Source: Phyto melanocephala (lineage: Eukaryota > Arthropoda > Insecta > Diptera > Rhinophoridae). From it: a DNA stretch of 64,000 nucleotides. Location: the NCBI GenBank assembly GCA_941918925.1, contig OW799233.1:85566055-85630054 (forward strand). Direction: 5' to 3'. The first letter of the stretch is position 1. The number at the start of each line of letters is the position of its first letter. Positions 45,401 to 56,797 of the stretch are shown piece after piece. The notes below the pieces were generated by a model. That model ran no database searches. It was not told the origin of the DNA and worked only from the letters and a program-made list of their open reading frames with translations. Both the position numbers and the translations under genes were made by a program.

Positions 45401-46826
45401 CCCCTGTGCACCACCATTACAATTATTTCCGTAAAACTCTAGAAATTATGTTCAACATAAACTGAAATATTAAAAATTGTAATTTCTTTGACATGTGCTG
45501 TTTACGCGAAGAAAAGAATGTTACGAAAAAAACAAGTATTTAAAAATGAAATATTTTCTTTTATAATATAATCAAATGTTTTTGAAGTTAAAACGAACTT
45601 ATGAAAAACTAAAAAAAGGACTATGTAAACGATATAGATTTTGTATATACTGTTACTTATTCTACAACAATAATTGATTTACTAAAAGGTCTGGGTAATT
45701 GGGTTATTGTATTAAAATAAATAAATTCTTTTAAAGATAGTTTCTAGAATTATAATTTGCAATAAAAAGAATTCCAGAATATCTAAAGACAAAAAAAGCA
45801 TCGTTTATAAAAGGTATAATACTACGTTTCCAAATCTAAGTGTGTTAAATATATAAGGTTTTATTTGAAATCTTTATTAAAATCTATTCCATTTTTACTA
45901 TATGATTAAGCCAGTTCAACCAATTAATATCATACACATTTTTTTCTACGTGTAGAGTTACCTATTTTTATTATATAAATCTTTAAACTCATTTTTATAT
46001 ATATATTTTCTTTTACATACATATATATAAATTTGTACATTACGACCACCATGTTTTTTTATATATAAGTTTTGTAACTGTGCAAGAAGCGCATTCTTTA
46101 ATTTAGTATTGAAATCAGCCGCGGAAGAAACGCATCATTATTATTTTGTTTATTAGCGCAAGAGGCGTGAAAATAAAATTAATTTTTAAGATCAAGACGA
46201 ACTTTGTTTTATTTTAATTTTGATATGAAAGCATTTGAACAATATTAATTTTTAACACTTTGCAAGACTTTTTTTTCATCAAGATACTTATATCAATTTA
46301 TAAGGATGTTAGAAGTTCTCTGTATTTTTAAGTTGCGGCGATAATTACAAGCTCCGTACATACGAAATTTAAAAAATTAAGTACAAGAAATAAGCACGAA
46401 ATAAGTTTAATTTTGTAGTAAAAATCAATTATATTTAGGTGGAAATCGCATAAGTACTAGATTTTAATGTAATGTAAATGCACATCTAACTAGATTTTAA
46501 ACAAAGTTCTTACGGAATCCTTTGCTCGGTTTACTCACAATGGACGCATTCGCAGGTGTGGGTCTTAGTGTAAGGTGTATGATCTGAATTGGTCAGTAGG
46601 CACTTTGTTATTATTTGGGAAAGCGTTGGAAAACTGGGTCGTTTTGGTTCCATAAACTATGCATAACCTTCGAATCCTTTGGGTTCTCGCGAATCAAATA
46701 AATTAAGCAACACTTTAAAGTTCGAACTGGTTGGTAGCAGTGCCTAGGACCTACATATCTAGTTACTGCATGAGATTGTTCGATATTTACTGGTCTACTT
46801 GTTGGTATAAAATTTAACATATTTAA
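45401..46826. other. AT-rich intergenic sequence
   Basis: No gene supported. 46500-46830 is less AT-rich than its surroundings and gives a 76-codon frame on - (46611-46841) of unrecognised type. Confidence 0.4.
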
Positions 46827-47093
46827 AGAAAATTGTTGCAAGGAAGAAAGGGAAAATTTGATGACAGAGGAATGCCAGACAGTACGACGGATACTTTCAT
46901 GAAGCTACTTGATGATAGAAAACTACAACAACGGATACTTGCAGATGATATTGAAACTGACAGATCTTCTGGGATTATAACACAGAAGTTGGGAGAACAC
47001 ATACTAGGTTTGGAAGAGGATCTGTATATCACTACGATATTGCTGTCAGCAGATAATAATATTTCAAAATGTTTTTTCTTTTGTTTGTTATTT
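46827..47093 (+). CDS. Unidentified open segment, possible exon or gene fragment
   Basis: Open from a stop at 46824. The first 60 or so codons have protein-like composition: KGKFDDRGMPDSTTDTFMKL, later LQQRILADDIETDRSS and ITQKLGEHILGLEEDL, an amphipathic, Glu/Leu/Asp-rich stretch. After about 47030 the frame becomes low-complexity. It has no ATG at the right place in front, so it would be an internal exon or a captured fragment. No family recognised. The complementary frames are shadows. Confidence 0.25.
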
Positions 47094-47277
47094 TAAAAAA
47101 TATATAATTTTATTAGTTATGTATATGAATCTAAAACAAATACTATAGAGACGAGAACCATAATCCTTTTCCTTGAGCACGTCTGATCTAATAGGTAGCA
47201 AGCTCCATAAGATCAGAACCATAATGGTGAGTTAGTTATACCTGAATATTTTGAATATATATTCTCATATCTAATTC

Positions 47278-47630
47278 CAAGGCATATTCATTCATCAGGT
47301 AATTGCAGTTCGGAGAGATTTTTTTTGTTTACATTTTTTATATATGAAATTTTTATATATGAAGACATTTAAAATAATTGAGAGAGGAGAAAAAATTGTT
47401 TTTTATCTATAGACTTTGACAGATGAAATTTAAAATGAGTGAAGAAAAATATAATCAGCCGACGAAACAAGACTACCTGGGTATCAATTCTCGTTCTATG
47501 AAACTATGAAATGAAAAGTTTTTGTGTATAATATCATATGGTGCCACCATACTCTTTGCTATGCAAAAAATTTTTCATTTCACAGTTTCACAGAACGAGA
47601 AATGAGCCCCTGATGAATAAATGTGCCTTG
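47278..47630 (-). mobile_element. MITE, CAAGGC family (copy 5), with nested element
   Basis: Orientation is reversed relative to the reference copy: CAAGGCATATTCATTCATCA then ggtaattgcagttcggagag on the left, ATGAATAAATGTGCCTTG on the right. Flanked by atctaattc on both sides (47269-47277 and 47631-47639). It is interrupted at 47480-47609 by a different small element. Confidence 0.8.
47480..47609. mobile_element. Small palindromic MITE nested in a CAAGGC MITE
   Basis: 130 bp with inverted ends of about 37 bp: GGTATCAATTCTCGTTCTAT at the left and, read inversely, GGGCTCATTTCTCGTTCTGT at the right. CTG flanks both sides, restoring an uninterrupted MITE sequence when removed. A 3-bp CTG duplication with GG-starting ends would fit the PIF/Harbinger group; this is an inference. 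Confidence 0.6.
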
Positions 47631-47639
47631 ATCTAATTC

Positions 47640-48880
47640 AAAGCATATAAATGATTTCGTCATATGTAATGCAACCCTGTATGATGAGTCAAATTGTTAT
47701 ATCTGGCAGTTCTTAGCAGCTACTAGCGGACGTCGACAGAAAGCAGAATGACAAAAGACATTTAGGATTTTTGCAAATTCCATTTAGTATGTGTTTCTTC
47801 GTCGAAAGGTGTTGTTGTTTAATTAGAAGAAGAACGGGGACGTCGATGTACTTCCGTTGTTTATTTTTTTTCAGTTGGAAATTTAATTTTTTCTTAATAA
47901 GAAAATAAACTAAAAATATCCAATTAAATAAAACGCGCTTAAGTTAAAAGAAAATTGTTAAACAATTTTAATGAAAACAAAGTAAGGAAATAATTATTGT
48001 TAAGAATCTTAAGTGCCTACTTACCTATTAAGAATTTTTTCGCCTCTTTCTGTTGCTTCGTTATTGTCTATACTGTTTTGTTCGTTTATTTTAACCAACG
48101 TTTATTTTAAGTGTGTTTGTAAATTAAATCATTATGACGACGACTATAATTAAGATGTGTTTTTTTAATAAATATTAAAAAAAAATTTAAATATTAATAA
48201 GAAGCCAACGAAAATTAATTTAAAGAATATGAAACAACATAATTTTCAGGAAATGGGCGAAGAATATTATAAACAAATGAATTGGTAAATAATAAGATAC
48301 AAACTGTAAATTAAAGAGCCCGTACAAGAAAATGAAAAGAAACAGCAAAACAAGGCAACAAATGCCTCTTTAAATGTTAAAAAGCAAACAAAAATTTTAT
48401 TTTTAAGAAAATACCTATAAACCAATTTAATTTCCGAAAGGATCGTCCAATATGAAGTAAAACAAATCGATTGTTGTGCTTTGGTGGTCAAATAATATCG
48501 AAAATATATGTATAATATATGTATAAATTTAAAAGTAAATGACTTTTGAAAAATAATTAAAAATAGTTTTCTTTATCACTACACTTCAAAGAGTTAAATG
48601 AGTGTTCTCTTGTAATATAACTGGAACCTATCTATTTTTATTCACTAATTTTTAATGTTGTTTTTTTAATACTTAGTTAATTTCTGCTTAAAAACACATA
48701 TGTAGCTACTATTAAAAAGAACGTTATACCTAATAAATGCATTTGTTTTTTATGGAGGTGTAGAAACCTATAAAAGCATAGTACCTAATACGAGTATTAA
48801 AGTTTCGATACCGGTTTAAAAAATAAATAAAACTTTAAATAATATTTGGGTGAATTTGTTCTCATGCGTTAATTCCAATT
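47640..48880. other. AT-rich intergenic sequence
   Basis: No gene or repeat recognised. Confidence 0.35.
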
Positions 48881-49115
48881 TTTATGCTTTCACCAGTGGT
48901 CCTCGAGGGTATATATAGCTTAGTCATTCCGTTTGAAACTTCTACAATATTCACTAACGACCCCATACAGTCTATATTTTCTGAACGCCTGTGACTAGGG
49001 GAGTCGATTGGGTCATGTCCGTCCATCCGTCCGTCCATCTATCCGTCTTTCCGTTTGTTGGTTGAAATCAACTTTTAGAAAACCACACAGATCTATATGT
49101 GGTATATATAACATT
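48881..49115 (+). mobile_element. DINE-1/mini-me-like element, 5' fragment
   Basis: It starts near 'tttatgctttcaccagtggt' and has 'gggtatatatagcttagtca', the ccatacagtctatattttctg core and an extended GTCY array (gtccgtccatccgtccgtcc). It stops after 'gttggttgaaatcaactttt', leaving about a third of the element. Confidence 0.7.
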
Positions 49116-49731
49116 ACTATTTGATTTAGATGAAATTACTTATTTGTGACAAAATTTTTCATGGGCCTTAATATTTAATTAAGAGAAAAATATGTTAAAG
49201 TTAACTTGCTATAAAAAATTTTAGCTGATAACTGGAATATTACTTTTTTTTAAATATGAAATATTAAAATATATTTCAATCAAACAAGATCCAAAAAATA
49301 CCATTAATAAAGTAAGGCAAGTCGCACGTATTCCCCTTCTATTAGTTCCATCCACTTATTTTCAGTAAAAAAGGAATTTGTGTTCCAATAGAAACAGGCA
49401 TTTTAATAACTAGTGCTAGGATTGGTCGTCAAATATTTTCTTAATGTGAATATACCACAGTAGTTTAAATATTACACTTAATAATTTTAGCAATTTTGCT
49501 ATGCAAATATTAGATCCATTAGCTTAACTTTCCAGTTACAGTGTAAATATTGAGTAATTTAAAATTTAACTCTTACAAACTCACAAAAAACATTTAGAGC
49601 AAGAAGTACGCATACGAAAAATTGCAAGTAATCAAAACAGCTGTTCGATTTAAATACATATATTATATTGTAATATATGTATACTTTCACTAAATCATTA
49701 CATGTTTTTTGTTTTGGATACTATACATTTT

Positions 49732-50297
49732 TATACCCCCCTTCACCTGTGGCGCACAAGGGTATATATAGCTTTGTCATTTCGTTTGTAATTTCTACGA
49801 TTTTCATTTCCGAACCCATATAGTATATAGTTTCTGAAAGCTTATGAATAGGGGTCGATTGTTAGTTGAAACCAACTTTTAGAAGCAACCTTATGTTCCT
49901 CAGATCTGTGTATGGTATCAATTTTTTGAAAATATCCGTGAATGAATCGCCATTGAAATTCAGCAAAATCTGCCCATAACTTTTCCCATATTTTCACCAC
50001 CAAAATTAAATTTTGTAGCCATAGAATAATTGATAGGGACCTTTCCTACTATTTATAAATATAATATGCCTCTAGAGATATTCGTGAAAAATTTGGATAT
50101 TTTTGAAAAATATATATATAGAATACAGATAACTATGTGAAAATTTAAAATCAAGGATGGCGTCGGAAATAAAAAAGAAAAATGGAGTATAACATGAAGT
50201 ATAGGTTAAGCTACGATGTGAGATTATACCTTTGTATATGATGGTGAAGGGTATTATCAGATTTGGCAACGGGCGAATATAGTACTCTTAATTGTTT
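49732..50297 (+). mobile_element. DINE-1/mini-me-like element, shortened
   Basis: It begins TATACCCCCTTCACCTGTGG and has the usual core, but the GTCY block is deleted (gtcgattgttagttgaaacc). It ends gaagggtattatcagatttg followed by gcgaatatagtactcttaattgtt. Confidence 0.75.
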
Positions 50298-50576
50298 AAT
50301 ATAAAACATTTTGGAAAATGATTATTATTTATAAATATTTTAATTTCGTTCATATTTATCTATGTGAATTAATTAAAAAAGTATTTATTCAATGTTTTTA
50401 CAACACAAAACAAAATGTAAAAATATACAAAATGAATTAAACATCCATTTGATTTCCAAAGATGCATATATTAAAAAGCTGCTTAATTCTATATATACAT
50501 AGTATATATAATTTTTTAATTGATTTTTCAAGCCCGAGGTCTTTATAAACATTTGTTTATTTATTTATTATTAAAT

Positions 50577-50608
50577 ATTTCGCTACTCCTTTGTGTAGCA
50601 TCTTCAGG
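50577..50608 (-). ncRNA. Hammerhead-ribozyme-like motif, Penelope 3' region
   Basis: On -, CTGAAGA (matching core CUGANGA), stem TGCTAC / GTAGC with loop ACAAAGGA, then GAAA. This is the order of a minimal hammerhead, followed by AT-rich sequence where stem III and the cleavage site would lie. Penelope-like elements are known to carry hammerheads. The same layout recurs at 38893-38930 on +. Confidence 0.5.
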
Positions 50609-50960
50609 AAAGAAATTGTAGGTTTTTACAAAATTTTTATATAATTTTCTAGCATAAAAATATTTTATAAACATTAAAAAAAAAAAAAAAAAGTAATATT
50701 ACAAAAATTAACATAAAAATCATTATATTAAAAATGTAACATAACAAAATATTAACACAAAATATTTATTATTAAAAGCTTGTGGAAATATTATTTTGTG
50801 TGTATTAAATGCCTATAGTTCTGAGCAACATTATCTGTGTTTGCCTTAAAGTTAATTCTTTGCGTTCCTGGAATATTTATTATCTGTAACATTTCTAACA
50901 TGTATCTACGTTTGTAATTATGTTCAATGTTTAAAACTGATACATTTTCAAAGTGTGGAT

Positions 50961-51484
50961 CAAGGCGAATTCAACATTAGGTGATGTTAAGAAGCCAGCT
51001 GATTGTTTTTTGCTCGTTTTATTTTTACGGCACAATGTCAAAGTTTGTTTACATTTAAATTAATTTTTATGTGCGTTAATTGAAAATTTTTATAAAAGTG
51101 GTAAAATTTATGTGAAAAAATTTAAAAAATACAAATATTTGTGCAATAACTTATTGGAAAATAAGCTATTATAATTTGAATAAACAACATTTGTAATGTT
51201 TTTAATTCAGAAAATGCAAAATTTCCGTTGTGTTTGTCCTAGTGATTAAAAGTTGTGAAAATTGTGAAAAATGTGATATAAAACACAAATATGTGATATA
51301 AACTGGCACAAATTTTGTAATAAATTAAAAATACTTATTTTTTTAAAAAATTTTCGCGTAAATTTATAAAAATAAAATTTTAATTAAAAGTAAACAAAAA
51401 ATTTGTTTTTTTGTGTTTTGACATTCTCTTGGCCTTTTTGTGTTTGTTGCAGGGATGATATCACCTGATATTGAATTCGCCTTG
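50961..51484. mobile_element. MITE with CAAGGCGAATTC ends inside the Penelope endonuclease
   Basis: 524 bp. Inverted ends CAAGGCGAATTCAACATTAG then gtgat at the left and ATCACCTGATATTGAATTCG then CCTTG at the right. Flanks gtgtggat (left) and gtttggat (right) match 7 of 8. Removing it rejoins Penelope coding sequence. The ends are related to, but distinct from, the CAAGGCATA family. Confidence 0.8.
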
Positions 51485-51613
51485 GTTTGGATAGTGATTC
51501 GATTTAGAACAATGTGTTGCCAAAGCCGTTTTTTGTGAATTAATGTTGTCTCAGTACTTTTAGTCCGATCTATGTCCAGCTATTCTTGTCTAAAGTTTAT
51601 TCTTTGTCGTACC

Positions 51614-51823
51614 CAAGGCATATTTATTCATCAGGTACTCTTGATTCGTCAGCTGATTATTTTTTTTTAACACTTATTTTAAATTTCAGCTGTCAAAATG
51701 CATAAATAAAAAACAGTTTTCTCTCTTTTCTAATTTATTTCAAATGTCAAACTTCATATATAAAAAAATATAAACAAAAAATTCTCTCCAAACTGCAATT
51801 ACCTGATGAATAAATATGCCTTG
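51614..51823 (+). mobile_element. MITE, CAAGGC family (copy 6), inside the Penelope endonuclease
   Basis: 210 bp, CAAGGCATATTTATTCATCA to TGAATAAATATGCCTTG, flanked by gtcgtacc on both sides (51606-51613 and 51824-51831). It sits right after the codons for YIGTT of the GIY-YIG motif. Confidence 0.9.
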
Positions 51824-52118
51824 GTCGTACCTATGTAAACCTTATTACAACTTTTATTATCATTACCGTTACAAGGTATTTTATATACTACATTTGACAT
51901 GTCCCACTTATTTGTTCTATATTTTGCCTTACTAAATAGTCTACCTAATGTATTATATGTCCTACAAGCTATTCTATATCTCACAGAATCAAAGATTCCA
52001 GATTTCCTCAAACGTTCTGAAATTTTGCGGTACATAAGACATAGACTTGTAAATTTTTCGTTCTGTTATGTCCGAATAATTGTTTTCATTACTATTATCA
52101 TTATTATTACTATTATTA

Positions 52119-52152
<34 letters not shown>

Positions 52153-53560
52153 GATTTTTTCTAAATTGATTTAGCAAACTTTGAATTACTTGAATAGGAA
52201 AATTGTTGTCAATTAATATCTCCTTAATTCTATCCCTATTTTTCATATGGAAATCTTTATCACTAATTGTTAATACTCTTTTTATAAAATTTTTAGCCGT
52301 ATTCATAATAATCTGTCTGCCATGTTTAGAATAATAATTTATGATTCTCCCCGATGCAGTTGGTTTCTGATACCAATCCACTACTATACTGTTACCTCTC
52401 CTAATCAATAATGTATCCAAATAAGGGAGTTTCGAACCAACTTCCACTTCCATTGTAAATTTAATATTAGGATTGAATTGATTAAGTGTATGCAACATTT
52501 CATTAATTGCACATTCCGAAACAATGCAAAATAGATCATCCACATATTTTATTATTATCTTCGGTCTAATACTTGATTTTCCCATAAAAGTGTCCAATAA
52601 TTTATCTATAACTATATCCGCTACAATTGGTGATGCTGGAGATCCCATTGGTAATCCGTTTTTTTGTAAATACACCTTACCATCATATTGAAAAAATCTA
52701 TTTTCTTCAATACAAAATTTAATAATTCTCAAAAATAATTTTTTCTCTATTTTCGTATATTTCTCAATCATATTCCATTTTTCCTCTATGATATCTAAAG
52801 CTAAGTCAACAGGTATACTTGGGAATAATGAAACTACATCTAGTGAAATTAATTTTTCATCATCTTCTATGTATTGGTCCGTTATTCTATCTTTAAATTC
52901 TAATGAATCATTAACATTATACATAGAACTCTCAGTAATCTTCTTCAGAATGTTAGCTACATAATTACAGAGTTGGTAAGAAGGAGAATTAACAAATGAA
53001 CAAATTGATCTTAAGGGATATTCCTCTTTATGAATTTTCGGTAGTCCATATATCCCACGTGCCGTAGCAATATTTGTCTTTAGTATGTTACGCTCAGTAT
53101 TCGTTATTATCTCTGGTTTAAAAAGTTCTTCGACTATGTTGTTATTCACCTTTTGTAATCTGTTTGTTGGATCTCTATTAATTAATTCGTACTTTGTAAT
53201 ATCTCCTAGAATATTTTCCATTCTTATATCATAATCTTGTTCTCTTAAAGCTACAGTAGTATTACCCTTATCCGCTTTTAAAATAAGAATGTCCTTATTT
53301 CTCATTAAGAATTTATTTGTCTCATTTACTGTATCTAATAGAAACTTATCTCTATTCGTCAACTCCATTTTATTTAAATGATTATCTATAATTGCAGTCA
53401 ATTTTGTCCTAGCTATTTCTTGTTCTTCCTTATTTTGTATTGTCCGTATAAAATCTTCCCCCTCTGTTACAATATTTAAAATTGGAAATTCTTCTCTCCT
53501 AATAGATAATGCACGTTTATGTTCCAAGGAAAGAGTCCATTGTACCTCACTTGGTATGTT

Positions 53561-54384
53561 TTAGTCAGTTTTATTGACAAACCATTTTTGGTTCAACTTA
53601 ATTCCTTACTCTAATTCCTAAAGGTCAAATAAGAGCAATAAGCATACTATATATAATTATATACTTGATTTGTTAAATTTTTTTTTCCTTTTTTATAAAT
53701 TTTTCTATAATTTTAGGCTAATTTAAGAAAACATAATTTTTTGTTACTTTTATTTATTTGTTAACATTTGAATTATATGTTTTTGCACATTAAACTTTAC
53801 AAGTTAAAAAATTATTCACTCAACTAATGTTCTCGTTCACTCGATTTTGTGTTAAACCAGACTATTAAAAATATTAAAAGAAATGGGTACAATCGTTAAG
53901 CAAACGAATGAATATACGATATGGAAACCCATTTATATTTTGCTTAAAAAAATTAACACTAAATTAATTTCTTACAAAATTATTTCTCTCAAACAGAAAA
54001 ACGTTTAACTACATATACAAAGAAAAATCGAGAAAAACACTCCTCTGTGTGAATCTAAACTAATCGAAATGGTAAAAACCACCATGATGTGCATATTAAC
54101 CCCGAAACCGTGGAATAACCTTAGAAAACATGAATATCATGTCTAAATAGCTTGAAAGAAACCATTTATTCTCATTACGCCTTGCCACATCTCATATATT
54201 TAAGTATACATACATATGTATATGTATACATGTTTTCGAGCATACCTTATTCGATTCCACGTTTTTCTTTTCTACGTTGCTACGTTTTCAAAACGCTCTG
54301 TTTTGTTGTGGGAGTAAAGGCAAATATGCCTTGAATTTCATGACAAAAAATTTAAAATTAATTTTTCAAATATTTTATTGTAAA
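53561..54384. other. AT-rich intergenic sequence
   Basis: Nothing recognised between the truncated 5' end of the Penelope copy and the nested structure at 54385. Confidence 0.35.
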
Positions 54385-54392
54385 TTTAAGAC

Positions 54393-54765
54393 CAAGGCGA
54401 ATTCATACAGGTGAAATTATCAGCCCAGCTGATTGTGAAACATTTTGTCAAAATTGGTTGAATTTGCCTTATTAATGCAGGGAAGGGAAATGTGATTTTA
54501 AATTCTGTATTAAACAATTAACTTACACGTACATTTTTGATAAAAAAATGTGCTAAATTTATGTATGTATATTTGTAGCTTTTGCGTCATTAATAATGTG
54601 TTTCAAACAATTATATCCTTTTTTTAATCAAATTTTATTATATTTAATATGTAAAAACACCTTTTCCATGCCTGATATACGAATTGGCCTTGACATAAAA
54701 CATCACATGAAAAGTTGCTTTGTTGTATCAATTCGCCGTTGCATATACCTTATGGATATGCCTTG
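54393..54765 (+). mobile_element. 373-bp MITE with mixed CAAGGCGAATTC / TATGCCTTG ends
   Basis: The left end is CAAGGCGAATTCATACAGG (like the element at 50961); the right end is ATGGATATGCCTTG (like the CAAGGCATA family). Flanked by tttaagac on both sides (54385-54392 and 54766-54773). A near-identical inverted copy lies at 56798-57166. A partial internal terminus (gaattggccttg) suggests earlier nesting. Confidence 0.75.
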
Positions 54766-54995
54766 TTTAAGACCAAGGCGAATTAATCAGGTGACTGCAT
54801 AACTACAACAAATACAATAGAAAAAACAACAGGCAATTTGTTAGTGTTTTTTTGTACATAATTGTCAATATTAAGGCGAATTAAAATTCGTCTTTGTCAG
54901 TTTTTGACAACAAAAAATAAAACGTTTTGTAAATTGAATGCTTATTTTTATTTTTTGTAAAATTTAATTTTTTTAATTGTTACCTGAAGGAATAA

Positions 54996-55182
54996 ATGCT
55001 CTGTGTGAAGGTAAGTGTTGATATAAATTTTTTGCTAAAAGATTTTAATTAAAAACTTGTTTTGTTAATATTAAATTCGTTATCAGCTGCCAGAAAAGCA
55101 AAGGTTTAACGTTGAAGAAAATTTCCGCCACAATATGGACACTGCTGTACGGACGTTTGTGAAAAAGACAAGTCCGACTTAA
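54996..55182 (+). CDS. Possible two-exon mini-gene inside the 2.5-kb element
   Basis: ATGCTCTGTGTGAAG|GTAAGT starts a 76-nt intron ending TTATCAG|, with sizes and sites typical of fly introns. Joining the parts (54996-55010 and 55087-55182) gives a 36-residue frame: MLCVK, then LPEKQRFNVEENFRHN, ending KKTSPT. No homologue recognised. It may be a piece of a captured host gene or of a lost transposase. The antisense frame at 55045-55272 is considered a shadow. Confidence 0.25.
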
Positions 55183-55341
55183 AGTTTGGTGTCGAGCAGT
55201 CAAATATTCATTTAAGTGCGTTTTGGCCACTGCCATTGTTTTTATCACTACCACCACAAAATATTGTCCCATTATTGGTGTTACATGTGGTATAGTACCA
55301 TTAGTTTAAAAAGTTAAATTATTAACTTGATATAGGTACAT

Positions 55342-55482
55342 ATGGGTATGAATTTTGTTCGATTAAATGACTGGCTTAACGATGTCGATGTTCGTGAACA
55401 GTTTAGTGTACCCGTTAGCAAGAAGAATGGTTTCATTAAATCTGGCGATCGACCTTGGTTGTTGCTTGGTTGTTTATACTAA
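55342..55482 (+). CDS. Possible coding fragment inside the 2.5-kb element
   Basis: A 46-codon frame, MGMNFVRLNDWLNDVDVREQ, later SVPVSKKNGFIKSGDRPW, ending GCLY. Its Asp/Val/Trp/Pro-rich composition is unlike AT-rich noise. An acceptor-like tatag| precedes it. Family not recognised; may belong with the segment at 54996-55182 as another exon of a captured gene. Confidence 0.25.
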   Translation: MGMNFVRLNDWLNDVDVREQFSVPVSKKNGFIKSGDRPWLLLGCLY

Positions 55483-56047
55483 ATTGTGCCTATTCTGTAT
55501 TTCAAATTTGTTGTAATGGTAATTATAGTGTTGTTCAAGGCATATGGATTCGCCATGGTGTTGTTTTAAAAACCAATAATATGACAATTTCGAACAATTT
55601 AACTCCACTCAAAACACAGGCAGGCACGAATCTATACTGTATTTGTATACATTTTGCAACAAATGAAGAAGAAAACTTTAAGAATATGCATTGCCACAAT
55701 TTATTCTATAAATATATAATAAAATTATTTATCTCTCTCGTCATGTATTCGAAGAATAATACATATGTATATTAATGTGTTTAATAAACTTTTATATATT
55801 ATTATTAACTTGGTTTTTATTTAGTACTAGAATTTACCAATAGTATAGACTAGTACTAGAATCTGCTAGCATCTCTTTTGTTAGATATTGCACATATGTA
55901 CAGGTGCCTTTAAACTTTTAGCCACTATATTATATACATACAGTTGCAAACCTTAAAATTCATCGCTGAGTCTTATGATAATAATGCACTTCTATTTGCA
56001 AATAAGGGTATTTATTATATTTTTTTGGGTTTTTTACATTGCATTTT

Positions 56048-56208
56048 ACTGCCTGTTTAACGATGTCGAAAGAAAACTCAAGCGAACTTTCATTCGTACA
56101 AATACGTTGAAAACAAAAACAAATTTTTAGTTTTTGTTGTTGTTTTCAATACATTTGTACGAATGAAAGTTCGCTTGTGTTTTCTTTCGACATCGTTGAA
56201 CAGGCAGT
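56048..56208. repeat. Long hairpin / palindromic MITE
   Basis: Two arms of about 70 bp, starting ACTGCCTGTTTAACGATGTC and closing GACATCGTTGAACAGGCAGT, nearly perfect inverted copies around a small loop. Transcribed RNA would fold into one long stem. Likely a foldback-type MITE nested in the larger element. No target duplication was resolved. Confidence 0.75.
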
Positions 56209-56797
56209 TAATTATTCTTACTAATTTTTACATATAAAAAATGTATTAAAATTAATTATAAATTTAAGCCTAATTCTTAATTAAAATTATATTGAATTTT
56301 CCTCAGAATTAGAAGTACTTCGACTTGGGTGGCCAGTTTGTTATTGCGCCCTTCACATAAGTGGTTCAACGATTACTTGTCTGGTGAACAAACATTTTAA
56401 AAATTGTTTTAATGAATATTTTAGAGTATGTAGATATTAAAGCATTGCTTACGTTTATTGCGTCTTCTAAGTAGATGTTATAGACTTATTAATGTCACAA
56501 TACGCTTTACTAACAACATGGTATCCAAATTGTCTTGATTCGTTCTGGGCTTCAAAATATGAGCAGCGCTTTTGAGGTGGAATGCATAAAAAATATATAT
56601 TCATTATAGAAATTTAAAAAAAAAATCCTGCATTTTTAAATTAAACTTATTAATCATTAATGCACTTATTAATTCTCCACTTTTTTGCTTTAATAGCTTT
56701 ATTTGAACAACTTCTGTACACAATCACTTTAATAATCTTTACATTCTTAATTTACATGTTGTTTTTTGTTTTTAATTAATTTTTAATTTATAGAATG

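Larger units (their letters stand above)
50525..53560 (-). mobile_element. Penelope-like retroelement, 5'-truncated, with two nested MITEs
   Basis: Read on -, it starts within the reverse-transcriptase region at about 53560. It runs through RT and a GIY-YIG endonuclease to a TAA at 50791-50793, then a 3' region with a hammerhead-like motif. Two MITEs (51614-51823 and 50961-51484) interrupt the endonuclease. 3' boundary near 50525 is approximate. The upstream part of the ORF is missing. Confidence 0.85.
50791..53560 (-). pseudogene. Penelope-like RT plus GIY-YIG endonuclease, broken
   Basis: The RT part is open for about 520 codons (53560-51989). Early segment SIRREEFPILNIV, then YGLPKIHKEEYPLRSI, LDVVSLFPSIP (catalytic Asp), GLPMGSPASPIVADI, and KYVDDLFCIV (catalytic YVDD). 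A poly-Asn run from an ATT repeat follows at 52090-52150. Near 52020-52040 the frame shifts: the family sequence continues one frame over as SERLRKSGIFDSVRYRI, then SNVVYKIPC and NKVYIGTT (start of GIY-YIG). Removing the MITE at 51614-51823, the domain continues as TRIAGHRSD, stop, then QKTALATHCSKSNHYPN, with further stops. After the second MITE it ends VLNIEHNYKRRYMLEMLQI to a stop. The endonuclease is therefore inactive, by nonsense codons as well as by insertions. Confidence 0.85.

Noticed and set aside
51899..52174. 91-codon + frame ending in poly-Ile
   Set aside because: Antisense of the Penelope RT and its ATT repeat.
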